A stretch of DNA of 35,148 nucleotides from Rhynchonema sp. JSB1_4. Its lineage: Eukaryota > Nematoda > Chromadorea > Monhysterida > Xyalidae. Position 1 is the stretch's first letter. The number at the start of each line of letters is the position of its first letter. The position numbers and the translations under genes are program-made. The notes below the pieces were generated by a model, which saw nothing but the letters and a program-made list of their open reading frames with translations, searched no databases and was not told where the DNA came from. Positions 1 to 12,754 of the stretch are shown here, in pieces. Location: positions 1-35,148 of the forward strand of contig JASAMV010009079.1 in assembly GCA_030248065.1 (NCBI GenBank), given 5' to 3'.

Positions 1-3000
1 AGCGTACAGCGGTTTCATTCATAAGATCGACCAGCCTGCCTTGCGTAGGTGTTGTGTTGAGAAAACACAAGTATAACATATGCATGCGTACATTGCATAA
101 GCATGTTTTGTGTGACAGAAAATTTCTTCCGGACTGAAAGGGCAACTAACGACTTGGTTTTTTTGTGCCACACTGTGTGGTTCACAATACCCAATCATGG
201 TTTCAGGGAAGTGTGGCAGGGTTATGTACGTGATATCATGGTTATGGTTACGGTATATTGTGCTTGTAACTTAGCTGAACATTGATAGCGGTGTCCATCA
301 CAAGAAAATAAACCCATCAGCTAATGTGAGTATGTGCTCGGTCAACATTTCCTTGACACACTGATTCAAGGTTAGACCTTCCGGGTAAAGATGCAGGACA
401 ACAAACCTGTGCATATGCTGATATTTCAAACTTCGTAGTGTAAGTCCATTCCACAGCAGGAAGAAGATTACTCCCTGTGAAAAACCCATTGCAAAGCAGA
501 ACATGGTGGGTTGCAAAAGCAGTCAGAGACCAGAGTCCGTTTTGCTGTTCGGCCAAGAGCAGGCACCGTCTCATGAATGAAACCCACGCGCCAGTCCGTT
601 TACGCAGCACATATAACGTGGGCGTGTGCTGCTAAGCCACAACAACATCAATAACAGATGTATAATACGCAGACTGTACGCCGCATATTGAGTAACGTCA
701 GTCGCACTTGCGGTATTATTTTACGTCGATGAGTATTGCTGTACAATAGGTGGGCACGTGATACATGCCGTTCCATGCTTGCGTGGACAGTACGTCATAA
801 GCAGAACAAAGCAAGAACTATAAATCGGTTCTGAGGGGGCAGGAACCTGTTGTGACCATATGGCCCGAATTCCCGATCACAATCAATTGTGCGGTGCAAT
901 TGAAAAGCCCGTGTATTTTACATATCACACGCTCTCCACCTCGGTGCGAAAATTCCGCTTTGACTCCCAAAACATACATACATATGTGCGAAGCTGCTGA
1001 TCGCGTTCACACGCAACAAATTGAGGGTCAGATAGCTGGAACTTGTCATAATCGCTTTTAATTGCACCGAGCGATTGCTTGTGATTGCGCTATCTGGAAC
1101 TCGGGCCTATGTGGATGATGGAAACGGTTTCAGTTCTCGCATTTCGAGTGCGATTATTTTGAATTTTCCTATGTGGGTGTTGATTCAGTGGGTGCTGTTC
1201 CTGCTTGCGTCACGTGCAAAGCCGCACAAAAGCTCGGAAGTCGGAATGGGTGGTCATGTTTGTTACGTGCGTATCAAACAACCAGAAACGCACACGCATT
1301 ATTCTCCCTCCTGTCAACAACCGATGAAACATCAGTCACCACACAGAATAATCACGGCAACACCTGATGTTTCAACCGAGTCCAGAACAACGTAAAAAGA
1401 AGGCACGAGCAAGATTTGATACCAGCAATTCTATGCAATGGCGTGTATGAAAGAACGCTGGGTACGCGAACAATACAAATACACAGCCAAAAATAGCATG
1501 TACGAAACCAAACCAGCAGTAGACGAACGTTTTGCATATTAAAATTATCAACAGGCGCACTGTAACAGACGCTAAAATCGACAACTTTTTCTGGGTTTTG
1601 CTCAAGTCAACTTACACATCATGGGCCAACACAACGTGTTTTGCATTTAATCAAACACAGTTTTGCGGCGTACAGAACGCATCAAATTACATGCCATTTA
1701 TTATTTACTGCTAAATTTAGACTCATTCTGTTCGAAAATTACGCGAACAGTTCGGCCGAAATTGCTTGAAATTGCCAAAGTGTGGTGGAACTTTATGTCA
1801 AAAATAATAAAAATTATTTTATGGGTACTCAGTTGCACACGTCTGCCAGTGCGTATTATTACGGCAGAACAAACAACAACTGTGAACAGGCAGCATAGAA
1901 GCGAACGATATCTACCAAATTACAATAGAAGAAGGTTGCGTTTTTGTGAGCAAGTTGGCAATAAGAAGGTAATAAACAGTGACGCACCGGTTTCAACTTG
2001 GATATGCACAATGAAAGTGAAACGAGAATTATATTTATATAATCGCACGAAAAACCAATTTGTTGTCAATTAGTTTCTATGCATAATAACACGTGATTGT
2101 TCTTTCACCGCCTGTCCTTTATTGTTCTGTTTGTTGCTCCACAAACAAATCGTTGTGACGGGCAAAACCAGTTTCTACCAAAAATTAGAGTGTTTATCTG
2201 GTTTTGCTACTGGTTGACAATAAAATATAAAAAGCTTCGTAATCATGGTGTGCGCTGCCCAGAGAACACATGCATTCAATCTGGGCGCTGGCTGATACGA
2301 AACCCAGGGCACTGAACCAGGGCCTTTTGAAAAAATGCTGTACGCTGGTTTACGACTATTTGAAGAGTTTTTGAGCAGATTTACCTACATTGTGTTTGAG
2401 TGACAAAGGTGCAGATTCTTGCGCTTTTATATGCGAAAACAGTCAGTGACAGATTGTATATATTTCGTCATATCGGGTAGCGGAAGTCAAAATCACTGCA
2501 TCGGAAAAGAGTCAACTGGAAAGGGCATCGTACATTACGTATCGAATTTATCACGAGTTTGAAGTTTATATATTTAGCAACAAACGACAGGTCAAAAACA
2601 AACTGACTAGACAGTCAGGCAACCGTACGTCCCCAGACTGGCGCTGCTGCTTGCTCAAAAATGATTGACGGTTTTAGTGGAACGGGGACACGTACAGTAT
2701 CAACATGTTGACTGGTTGGTGTACCCAGTGCAACAGTGCCTACTGTAGTTGCACGGATATATTCTTACAAGCACGGTGATGTTTCACAAGCAAAGAGCTG
2801 TGCATTATAAGGATAGACTTTGATTCATAACCGGAAAATGCAAACCTGCAACACCTTTTTTTCCTGTCGGAACAACCTAGTGTCAAATTATTTCATCAGA
2901 CGTGTACTTGGAAGCTCAGGTTATTGTACGAAATGGTACGGCGCGATAAAGCAAATAGACTGGTGAGAAGTTGGGAGACAAGTGAAATTTCGCAAAAAGA

Positions 3001-4647
3001 TTACTCATAAATTGTGCAATATTTGCAAACGCGCTCGTAAACAAGTTGAGCGGAGAAATATTGGACTCAATGCATCAGCCAGCTTGCCTGGACACTACAT
3101 GATGACACATGCACAAGTTCACGTGCTGCGGCTGCGGCTGCATTTTCACTGTCTGCGCCTGTAACTAGAAAACAAAAAGCCGCAGATACACAAGCGTTGT
3201 TAGGGACGCGACTGGCACGCGCAACAAACCACACAGCTTGTCACCACCGGCGGCACTCCACTGACGCGCAGGGAAAACATGTGGTCGCGGCTTTTATATC
3301 TTGGCTGAAATCTCAACAGGAGGCCCATTGTGCAACGGGCTCAACCTGATTATGGCCAAATATAATGTCTACTAAGTAGTCTGGTTGATGTTTCAATATG
3401 GACAGTAAAAGTTGTCGTTTTGCAAAAATAGACAATGGAGCACCGCGACCACCAGATCATGATGCTTCATATGTCATAGCAGGGGAGCAATGGGGCGAAT
3501 ACCTGAGCCAAAACTATGACATCACTGGCAAGTGATGACTGAATGTCTAATGTCAAGCTCGAGACTGTTTGAAAGTTATGGATCCACGATGATCGCTTGG
3601 GGCGTTTGTACGAAAAATCGAGTGAAGCCTTCATATTGTGTGCGACTGCCGTCCGTAACGTCTCACGCAACGGCAGTCTGTAGAGAAACGTTTTATGGCA
3701 CAAATCAAGGATACGCCGATAGTCATATTGGATTGTACTATAACCAGAGCAACATACCCAAATGATATACAAACGCATGAAGCAAGCCGTCGTCGTGTGA
3801 TTGGTGTGCACACACACGCGATCTCTAGGTTGCGGAGGGAGGACAATGGAATATGCGATCAGATCAAGATGATATCAGTAATCGGAATCTATTGCTGCGA
3901 TTGTATCGCATCGACAATTTCAAACGGAAAAATCGTTCTGTCAGACCAAAAACGTAGCCGTTTGTGATTGGATTATTGCGTGCCGAACAGATCTGATCAT
4001 ATTTTGATGGCATTGTCACAGCGTGATCAAGAGAGTATCGCACCGAACCTGCGGGATTATCGATGGAGGTTTTTTTGGCAAAAAACCTGCGCGCGTGATT
4101 GCCGCCAAACACAATAAACGATTCGCATGATTGTGAACTGCGTGACATTTGAACAGAACCCATTCTAACGAGAACAGCAATTGAACTGGTTGTTGTTTCA
4201 CAGCAGCGTGTATAGTTCTGCGGGCAGATGCGCCTTGCGTATGCACACATAAAGGGTGTTCATGTTCAAGTTCAATACCACGCATGACATTATTGTTGTG
4301 TGAGTTTACACCTGGAGCGAAAAAACCACACCAACAACAGTTTGATTCACCATTATGTTTGTATGGACAAATTACATTGCGCTCCGAACCTGGCGTGCTG
4401 CTATAATTGTGTACAATATATTCTCTTATATATACTCTCTTTTGCGCGCGACATCAGAAGAGTGTTGCTATAGTACATCATACATCGGAAAAATCGAACA
4501 CACTTTCAATTTACCAACCTATCCACCTGGTTATACGTATGTATGTATACCTGCATCTGGCAAAGTTGGGTGCAGATTTCACTCCAGGTAAAGTATAGTT
4601 GTGTCTGTGCGCACACGGAAGTCACCTAAATACCGGTGACACAGTAC
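1..4647. other. Gene-poor region, no supported gene
   Basis: No reading frame here combines splice signals with recognisable protein sequence; open frames are short and scattered. The region holds four copies of the dispersed word TGAAACATC or its complement (near 1325, 1364, 2777 and 3386). The first two form an inverted pair 28 bp apart. Otherwise I see nothing beyond AT-rich stretches and simple CA/CATA runs. Undetected small exons or non-coding RNA genes remain possible. Confidence 0.5.
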
Positions 4648-4972
4648 AGTCCGTCCACCAGCTCATGGCACTTTGTGTTGCTGCTGGCCGGTTTTTTCCC
4701 TTCCTCCACGTTCTAATGAAAGAGAAATTGAGCGTGTGCGATTTTGCAAAAAAACTTAAAAAATAATAAAATGTGTCGAAAACGATTGAATTCGATCAAA
4801 TTTAAAATCAAATTAAATTAAAATCGATAAAACACGTCGATTTCATAAAAACAGCAATTTAGGAGCAAAAATAATTTTTTTTGGAAACTCAATTTCTCTT
4901 GCATTAGAACGTGGAGGAAGGGAACAAACCAGCCAGCAGCAACACAAAGTGCCATGAGCTGGTGGACGGACT
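4648..4972. mobile_element. MITE family A copy 1 (325 bp, long terminal inverted repeats)
   Basis: The two ends are about 90-bp inverted repeats, starting AGTCCGTCCACCAGCTCATG and ending in its complement, around an AT-rich core. The ends are flanked by TA-containing sequence (TAC on the left, ATAC on the right), which fits TA target duplication as in Tc1/mariner-like elements. No transposase frame is present, so it is non-autonomous. Two further copies lie at 11722 and 25568; their cores are in the opposite orientation to this one. The matching 325-bp length in copies 1 and 2 supports the boundaries. Confidence 0.9.
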
Positions 4973-7284
4973 ATACCTACACGCTTATGTAGCACACGCA
5001 GGTATTGTCGTGCAAATTGAAACTTGGGCAATGCAAATGGATAAATAAAATTTTCAATTCGCTTTTTGTGCCTGCGAAAACCCCCAGGCTGCTAATCTAA
5101 AAAGTGGTAATCACAACACTTACAGTAGATTGAGGACAACTTGTGATAGTAATTGCGAATTTGTCAATTTTTTACATCAGCGCTAAAGACAGGGCTTGAA
5201 AGTGGCAAACCTTTTCTCGTTACATGTTTGAAGCAGAAATAAATTAGCCATATTTTAAAAGTATAAACAAACACAGTACGAAATACCCATTTTCAAATTG
5301 CTTAAAATCAAGCAACACACAATTCATAATTATTCATCATAAAAAGAAATTTACACAGGGAGGTTGCACCATCTGTAACACCAAAACATAAGATGCATCA
5401 ATGCGTGCACAAGCTTGTGTGTCCTCCGGACCCGCATTCTCCTGACGACCTTTGTACATTTGCGCAAATAGTGATGTTTTTAAGCATAAAACTAGCTCGT
5501 ATGTGTTTTTGGGATCAAATGACCACCTGGTGCACCGCCGTCTAGCAGGTCGATACGGGCAACTAAAAATACACTGCCTCGCAATTCACATTAACACCTA
5601 AAGAACGCAAACTGATTGTTGATTCAGTTCAACATGAACCTCTCAATTTCGTTGGCAACTACCATGCACTCATGTGCACATTGGTGCAGATGGTGCAAGT
5701 GAGGCAAGCAGCTGTTTAATGCATGCAGCCTGGCACGGCACATGCTCACACCAAGGACAAACATGCGCACATGCACAACGCTGCACTCTTGGTACACTTT
5801 CCTGATAATTCAAGACACTGGTTACATGTAAGAATGACATTTCGAACAACTAGCGAACAAAGCCCACTATATGGGACTTGCATAGGTGCTAACATTAGCT
5901 TGTCCATCATCTTTGTATGACATGGTCGGCACCCTTTTTCGTCACCATGAGGGACTTGCCAAAGAGAGATTAGCGGATTAACTGCGAATTAAGAGCCAAG
6001 GTCATCGAAGATGGGAAGTGCATCAGCCGCACCGCAGCAGCATCGTGATGAAGCACGCGGTTGACAGCTATCATCTCTACAATGGCAACTTGTCGAATGC
6101 AGATTTCGTACTGTCCACCCACACCCAGTGACGCGATGCCCAAAGTTGAACTGGGTTTCCATTGACAAAAACCAAACGAAGTTGTCGTAGTAACCGCATA
6201 AATGGCATGTTACGTCAATCTAAGCATAACAAAGCATTACACAGTCTTCACGTCTGGGATGGGCACGCTGGTAACTACAAAATGGGTGGTTTCAATTGTG
6301 ATGCAGGTGCGCTTGACGTGGGTACAGAAGTGAGTCAGTTTTAAACGAAAGAAAACGCCCCGCGTCGTAACATCACCACACAAAGTCAACAAAATGTACC
6401 TGAATGAAAACGTTGCATCACATAACAGATAAGGCGTGTAAGTTCAAATGTTCAAAAGTAAACCAATTGGTCGATTGGGCGTGACTTTGATAAAAGCGCT
6501 GTAAATACCAGCAATCGAAAACACATGCCATAGTGATAATATAGCTATGCTGCAAGTATGATGGTGGGGTACCTGGTATTTGACCTGGTACACAAGCGAT
6601 TTACATAGAAGTAAATGTACTGAGGACATGCATTGTTGTTATAAATTGTATCGCAAAGGTATTCCATCAAATCGTCTTCCATCAAATCCACTGTCTGCCA
6701 AACGGGTTTGACGTGCGAAATGCAACAGAGAAGTATGGTGAAAGCTGAAAAATAAACAACTTTTGTCACCGATTTTAGATACACATGTCCGGGAAGGGGG
6801 TGTGTGATGCAACTCTCGCGGCAAAGTAGTGGGACCCATCGAGCGCGCATAACGTGACGAGTGCAAACAATGCAATATAATTTATAGGTTAACCCCAAGA
6901 ATTAACAGCCCAATGGCTTGGGGGCAACGGCCATATAGTAGCTGCTGACTTCATGAAAGCCAGAAGTTTTCTACAAGCACGCGACAAAGCAAGGCCGAAG
7001 GCATTCCACAAACATGTGTCGACTTGTCATGTCAAACCTGATTCTCTTCAAGCAATGTATCAGGGCCAGTTGTGACGCCACACAAACTTATTTGCTGCTA
7101 TATTTTTAAAGACGGATGATTCAGAGCACAAAATAATTACAGCACCTGAGAACACCGTATGCGTCTCCATTTTTGTTTCCTTTCCAAATCTGCTTACATT
7201 ATCTGACGAACTGTGGCATGAGAAGACAATTAATACTTTCACTCAAAAGTCTTTATACTCTACTTCATGCAGTAGCATCACATC
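4973..7284. other. Gene-poor region, no supported gene
   Basis: I find no exon chain or recognisable protein here on either strand. The sequence is of mixed composition with no strong tandem repeats. A few 60-120 codon open frames exist, but none has a family signature or a consistent splice context. Confidence 0.45.
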
Positions 7285-7378
7285 CTTCCCCCCCCGCCCC
7301 CCCCCCCCCCCCCCAAAAAACCCCCCCCCCCCACCACACACCACACACACACACACACACACCAAACACCACAACAAA

Positions 7379-7409
<31 letters not shown>

Positions 7410-7500
7410 CACAAACAACAAAAAACAAAAAAAAAAAAAAAAACACCCCAACAAACACAAAACAACACAAAAAAAAAAAACAAAAAAAACAAAACACCCT
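7285..7500. repeat. C-run, CA and A-run low-complexity block (possible assembly artefact)
   Basis: The block passes from long C runs to CA dinucleotides (about 7332-7362), then to A runs broken by single C bases. Such a gradient of near-homopolymers is more typical of unresolved or error-filled assembly than of a normal microsatellite. Translations across it are meaningless. A biological mixed microsatellite cannot be excluded. Confidence 0.7.
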
Positions 7501-8732
7501 TAAAAACTTAGACAAATAATATTCTAAAAAATTATTCTGTAAATTTGGTCAAAACAAGGACGACCGGCAAATTTTTCATACCACATTTTTAATGTTGTAT
7601 GTATTTGTTTACGATTTTCATTTTTATCCCAGACCTGACGCCAACATTTTTTAATGGCCCCACATTGTTGTGCTTTGTTCTCCCTTCCCTCAACTGATGA
7701 ATGTTTGAGGTCGATATAACAACTTTTCTGTGTTTCGTAAAATGCTTACATCCGTCGTGCCACGTCGTTAGTGCTAAAGAGAGATCCGCAAACTTTATCT
7801 AAAAGGATGCAACACAAAGATGAGGCTGATCCGGCGCTTACATACTGTAAACTTGTTATTTCGATTTCAACAGCACCAGGACATCGATATGTCAACATAA
7901 TACTCAACGAAAATGTCGTAAAAACAGCTAAACACACCGGTTTGCGCGCACTGACAAACAATCCCAAACACAAATAACCGAACAGTAACAATAAGCACAG
8001 ACAGCGTTGTTTAAAACTTTTTTGATTTTGTTAATGGGTACCGATGTTGGTGATTCTGATTGGGTCCAAGTCTCTGAGTATAAAGCTTTGTCCAGTTGTG
8101 TGAAAAATTCAAATTCACCACAATATTGAAACGCATGCAGGTGTGCCCCTTTGTGTGACGCAGCTCTAGCCAGCCGCGCACAATGATTCAGGCTGCTGCA
8201 TTATGGTCAATTTATGAATATGTGCAATCAAAATGTTGTGAACTTTTTCAAATTTTATACTGTCATACTCTTAATCACAGCTGCAATCCCAGAACGTTTG
8301 CAAACCCCTCCATCAACTTGTTATTATCACAATATTATCACCAGAACATGAATTAGTAGATGCCCAATGCATACGTATGACCGCCATTAACATGCTTTGT
8401 CCATTATTAAAGTCCATTCACAAAGTTTTTTTCGCTCTTCACGTTTTTACTTGAGGTACAAACATGTATGTTCGAAAAAGCGCACGACAAATGAACATTA
8501 TGCTATCGCTGCTGTTGAAGTGCTGGGTGTTTGTTCGAGCGCAAAAGAGAGAGAAAGTTTGACTCCCCAAACAAATAAGTATATCGTCTGTTTCAGTTGC
8601 GTCAAAACTGAATGCACTTATAGTTTTGCAACGTTAACAAAGTTTCTCAAGATCATCCACCAACACCATTTCCACCCATACACAGAGGTAACGAACACTA
8701 TATTTCAAATTTCAAATTTCTGAAAATCTGAA
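7501..8732. other. Upstream region of SLC39A11, no gene seen
   Basis: This stretch separates the low-complexity block from the first coding exon of SLC39A11. It probably carries the promoter and 5' untranslated sequence, but I could not identify a TATA box or an untranslated exon with confidence. Confidence 0.35.
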
Positions 8733-11664
8733 ATGATCCGCGGTCTGCACCCAGTGCTGCAGGCCCTGTTGGGCGGCCTGTTTACCTGGGGCCTGACAGC
8801 CCTGGGAGCTGCTGGAGTGTTCTTGAACATCAAATCGGATAGCAAAAAATTGATCGGTTAGTTGTTTGTCAAGTTGGGAGGTTATTTTCAGAAACAAATT
8901 TTTAGTCCCTGTTTCATGTACAGATTTCTGTCTCGGGCTGGCGGCAGGCGTGATGACAGCTGCATCCTTCTGGTCGCTGCTGGCGCCAGCTATTGAAATC
9001 GCTGAATCACAGGTTCGTGTTTGTTCGTGTCAATCTGTGCAACGGTTCTTGGCGTCACGGGGAAGCTTTTGTATTTGCACTGATGATGACCTGGCCCACC
9101 GCCCAGCGACCAAAACATGCCGTACCGTGCAATTCCCGTCACGTACATTGTACTGTAACGAGACTATGTTGTCAGCCTTGAGTTGATGATGTAAGACTGC
9201 GTGTGAGAGTTTATTGGTCATGTGTCGATACAGGAAAAGAATGCAAATTGTACATATGTGCAGGAACCCTCAATTTAGCGTCGGTATGAGATCCTCAGTG
9301 GAAATTCGACGTCATCTTTACATTTCATTATTCTGTGGTGAAACATCAGCTAATCTTTGTGTCGACCTTTGCATTTTTACGTGAAGCATCATTTCCTCTC
9401 TGATGAGCACATACAGGTTGTAGACTGTATGTACCTAATACTAACAACAACGAAGCCCACAGATGTTTCACACAAACTCAGGTGTACACGGTGACGTGGT
9501 CGTGGGTACCGGTGACCATCGGTCTGTTGTTGGGTGCACTGTTTGTGTTCGGTGCCGACTACGCCGTGGCTGCGTTTGGCATTAAGCCACCGAAGAATTT
9601 GGTCGATTTCATTGTTGACACAGATCCGTCCGTGCTCCCTGCAACGTTCGCTATTGACTCGACTGCTAATGAGGTAAGGGTAATGTTGATTAGCAATATT
9701 AGTGCCGTGCGTATTAGGGTTGTTGCTCCGGTGTCAAACGACACATGATTTGGTCGGGCTTCATCGAATGACTTGTGTTCATTATGGATACAATGCGATT
9801 TATGTGGGATGTGTTTCTAATTTCGACCAGCGTAGAAGTTGTTGCCAGACATCTATCAACCAATTTTAGCGTGGTGCAAATTACTGGCACAGTGCCACAG
9901 TAAATCTCGAAACACCGTATTTCCTCTCTTATAGAAGCCCCTCCTAAGAGAAGCCCCTTCTAATAAAAGCCCCATGTGATGGCATGGCCGAAAAAACAGA
10001 AGCCCCGTGCTAATGTATCTTCAACAGTTACGTGACCAAGCAACGTAAGACCGATAACCAACTTTTATACATACCTCTTCTCTTGTCCTCCGTGCAGAGC
10101 ACGCAGACGCCAGATGCGACAGTCAAGAACGGTGTCGGCAAAGTGTCGGATGTCGAGCTGCAGTCAGTGACCACCGTCAATTCACAAGTGCAACTCAACC
10201 GAGTTAACACGTCGAGCGTGTCGTTGCAGGACAACAAGACCGTACAGGGATGGAGACGGGTCGTACTGCTGATTGTTGCCATCACAATGCACAATATACC
10301 TGAAGGTTGGGTCAAAAGAGTCCCTTGTTGATCGGCCCAGTTTTGTCTTGCCCTTTGCCTGGCGGATCACGTTGTTTGGATGTTCTACAACACAAGACCT
10401 GGCCAACCGATCTGGGATCGAGCTTTGGCGTGAACACAGTTAGCGCTAGGCCACACCGATGAGGTCTGGCACCTGTGAAAACAAATTGAAACGACAAGTG
10501 ACGGCACAGGACACACAGGGGACGACTGACGCGGAAGGTCTATCTTTGAGAAATGGCCGGTGTGGAATTGCAGATGAGGACAGAAAATGTACACTCAAAC
10601 AAACAATGTATTAGATCAGTAATCACACAGGTCTTGCCGTTGGCGTAGCGTTCGCAGCAGTCGGTCAAACACCAGGGGCGACATACAAACGCGCGTTTGC
10701 ACTGGCATTGGGTATTGGCATACAGAACTTCCCCGAAGGAATGGCTGTCAGTCTGCCGTTGGTCGGATACGGATATACGAAGCTGAAGGCGTTCGCTTTC
10801 GGACAAGCGAGGTTCGTTTGGCAAACTGTAAATATGGATGCCTTGGTCACTTGATGATGCCACTGAATTCGCCCAACGTTAAGGTTCTTTATTAGGTACT
10901 TTTATTAGATACATTGGTGTACATTATCAGCTGTCTGGGTTCACGCTGCTAAAACTTAGTTGCATTAATTCTCGAAGTAAAAGAAAACAAAGAAATTTAA
11001 AAAGTAAAATTTTTAAAGTTTTAATAATCATGAGAAAACACAAGTGCTGTACCAAGATGTATCTCGTGTTTCAGCGGCCTGGTTGAGCCATTGTTCGCAG
11101 TGTTGGGTGCATCCGTGCTTGTTGTCGCTAGTCCTCTGCTACCGTATGCACTCGCGTTTGGCGCTGGTACGATGCTGTGTGTGGTAGGTTGACATTTAGA
11201 ATACATTTCTTGCAAATATTTTGCTGTATAAAGTGGAGGAACACTCGTTGAGCTGCCAGGTGCGTGGCAGTAAAAAAACCGAAAAACAGCACTTGCACAA
11301 AGCCACCAGGGCCTGCTAGATGTGTAAATTAACTGTCCATCGCTGTACCAAACTTGGTGATCAAGTCGGACCTGCACCTGCGTCACGTGACTGTTTTGAA
11401 CTGAGGATGTTCGAAATCACTGGCACTATCAGGTTTGACCAGCGTGTAATCGTTATTTAGTTGTTCGGGGACAACTTTCACACTACGCAAAATCAGTGCC
11501 AACAATAAGTCTAGAAATGTGCAGCGTGAACGGTGCAGGTGTACGACGACATTGTGCCCGAGGGACATCAGAACGGCAACGGTCGTATCACATCGATTGG
11601 TGCGATCACGGGATTCGTTATTATGATGATACTCGATGTGGCTACTGGCAAACTGGATCAGTGA
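8733..11664 (+). CDS. SLC39A11: Zinc transporter ZIP11 (SLC39A11), complete, 7 exons
   Basis: Coding exons are 8733-8856, 8924-9012, 9482-9673, 10098-10305, 10631-10811, 11075-11183 and 11539-11664. They total 1029 nt (342 aa plus stop), close to vertebrate ZIP11, and all phases join. Conserved ZIP11 blocks are visible: an N-terminal helix with [40 protein letters not shown] (about residues 47-66), HNIPEG (200-205) split across exons 4 and 5, IQNFPEG (235-241), and DDIVPE near the C terminus (304-309). The HN/QN-x-PEG motifs are the metal-binding core of helices IV and V in the ZIP family. The central loop (about 98-185) is variable and polar, as usual. Known family role: multi-pass zinc importer of the gufA subfamily, reported in Golgi and other internal membranes. 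Donors such as GTTAGT, GTTCGT and GTTGGG are atypical. MITE copy A2 begins 57 bp after the stop codon. Confidence 0.96.
9339..9470. repeat. Two opposed copies of the TGAAACATC word in an SLC39A11 intron
   Basis: TGAAACATCAG lies at 9339-9349 and the complement GATGTTTCA at 9462-9470, the latter 11 bp before the acceptor of exon 3 (exon starts 9482). They belong to the window-wide dispersed word described under findings. Confidence 0.8.
9931..10009 (+). repeat. Short imperfect tandem repeat with GAAGCCCC core
   Basis: In SLC39A11 intron 3, the core (G/A)AAGCCCC occurs at about 15-16 bp spacing three times (near 9934, 9950 and 9966), and a fourth time near 10002. The spacing and flanking CTAA/CTAATA pieces indicate decayed tandem duplication. 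Confidence 0.65.
11347..11391. repeat. Dispersed E-box element, copy in SLC39A11 intron 6
   Basis: ACTTGGTGATC, then a short spacer, then CACGTGAC. The same order, or its complement, recurs at 21720-21771, 23088-23135 and 25259-25308, with a partial copy near 19382. It appears to be a small interspersed repeat carrying a CACGTG palindrome. Confidence 0.6.
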
Positions 11665-11721
11665 TAATCGTCAAAAGTCACATGTGTTCATGTATAGGCA
11701 CACATTTTAACCTTTGTGTAT

Positions 11722-12046
11722 AGTCCGTCCATCAGCTCATGTCACTTTGTGATGGTGCTGGCCGACCTGTTCCCTTCCTCCACGTTCTAATGAAAGACAA
11801 ATTGAGTTTACGAAGAAAATTAGTTTTTGCTCCTAAATTCTTTTTTATAAAATCGACGTGTTTTATCCATTTTAATTTAATTTAATTTTAAATTTGTTTG
11901 AAATCAATCTTTTTCGACTTATTTTATTATTGTTTTAGTTTTTTTGCAAAATCGGTCACACTCAATTTCTCTTTCATTAGAGCGTGGAGGAAGGGAACAA
12001 ACCAGCCCGCAGCAGTGTCAAAGTGTCATGAGCTGACGGATGGACT
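11722..12046. mobile_element. MITE family A copy 2 (325 bp)
   Basis: The left end AGTCCGTCCATCAGCTCATG is matched by its complement at the right end, with TAT before and ATA after, so TA target duplication is likely. The AT-rich core matches copy 1 in reverse orientation and copy 3 in the same orientation. It lies immediately downstream of SLC39A11 and may supply part of that gene's 3' end. Confidence 0.9.
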
Positions 12047-12754
12047 ATACAAGGTTCACATGAACGTTGTACGTACATATACTCTGCTCAATGTGTGTAC
12101 CTACCACATGTGAGCGATTGAAATTTCTACCGCAAAGCTATGCACTTTTGTCTTCCTGATTATGCATATCTGTTCTTTTGTTTCAAACGATACCAAATGA
12201 GGCTCTATACAATTTTTATCCACTCTTTCCCAAATTTGTGTGAATATAAAATTTCCCTGTCCAAAGGCTTGCTCCAAGATCATTTATTATTACTCAAACT
12301 AGTCACGGTCAACGGAAATCGCTTTGAAAAGAGAGCAACATGAAAACTGTGACAAAAGACGCATGTTGAAGTTCGAAAGACGTATATTGAAGTTCGATTG
12401 AAGTTTTTTAAATATCCAATACCACGGTAAGTACATATAACTTGTCGTGTCCGTCACATGAATAACCAGTAGACGGCGTAAATAACGCACATGTTCGTGT
12501 CAAAGTTACATATGCAACAAAGGTGTATATAACTGCTCATCATAACAGATATAATTGCATGGCAGATCGATATGATTGGACTGGGTGTGAAATCGGCATA
12601 TAAAATCCCAACGTACAATATGCGAAGAAGTTTGTGAATTATGGAAAAAGCGAAGATTTGAGCGGAAATTTAAGCAGGATAGCGTTGCATAAATCGACCC
12701 TTCTTCAACGACCATCATGTGGAGAGAGGCAAGCAGCAGAAGACAGCAGCAGTC
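12047..12754. other. Intergenic region upstream of the secreted TSP1 gene
   Basis: This contains no supported exon. It should include the promoter and 5' untranslated sequence of the gene starting at 12755. AT-rich stretches are present, but no element stands out. Confidence 0.4.

Noticed and set aside
7243..7515. Phe/Cys/Gly-rich open frames on the minus strand
   Set aside because: They are translations of homopolymer runs in a block that is probably an artefact.
9372..9384. GTGAAGCATCAT and other two-mismatch relatives of the dispersed word
   Set aside because: Near matches with this much divergence are expected by chance and were left out of the counts.
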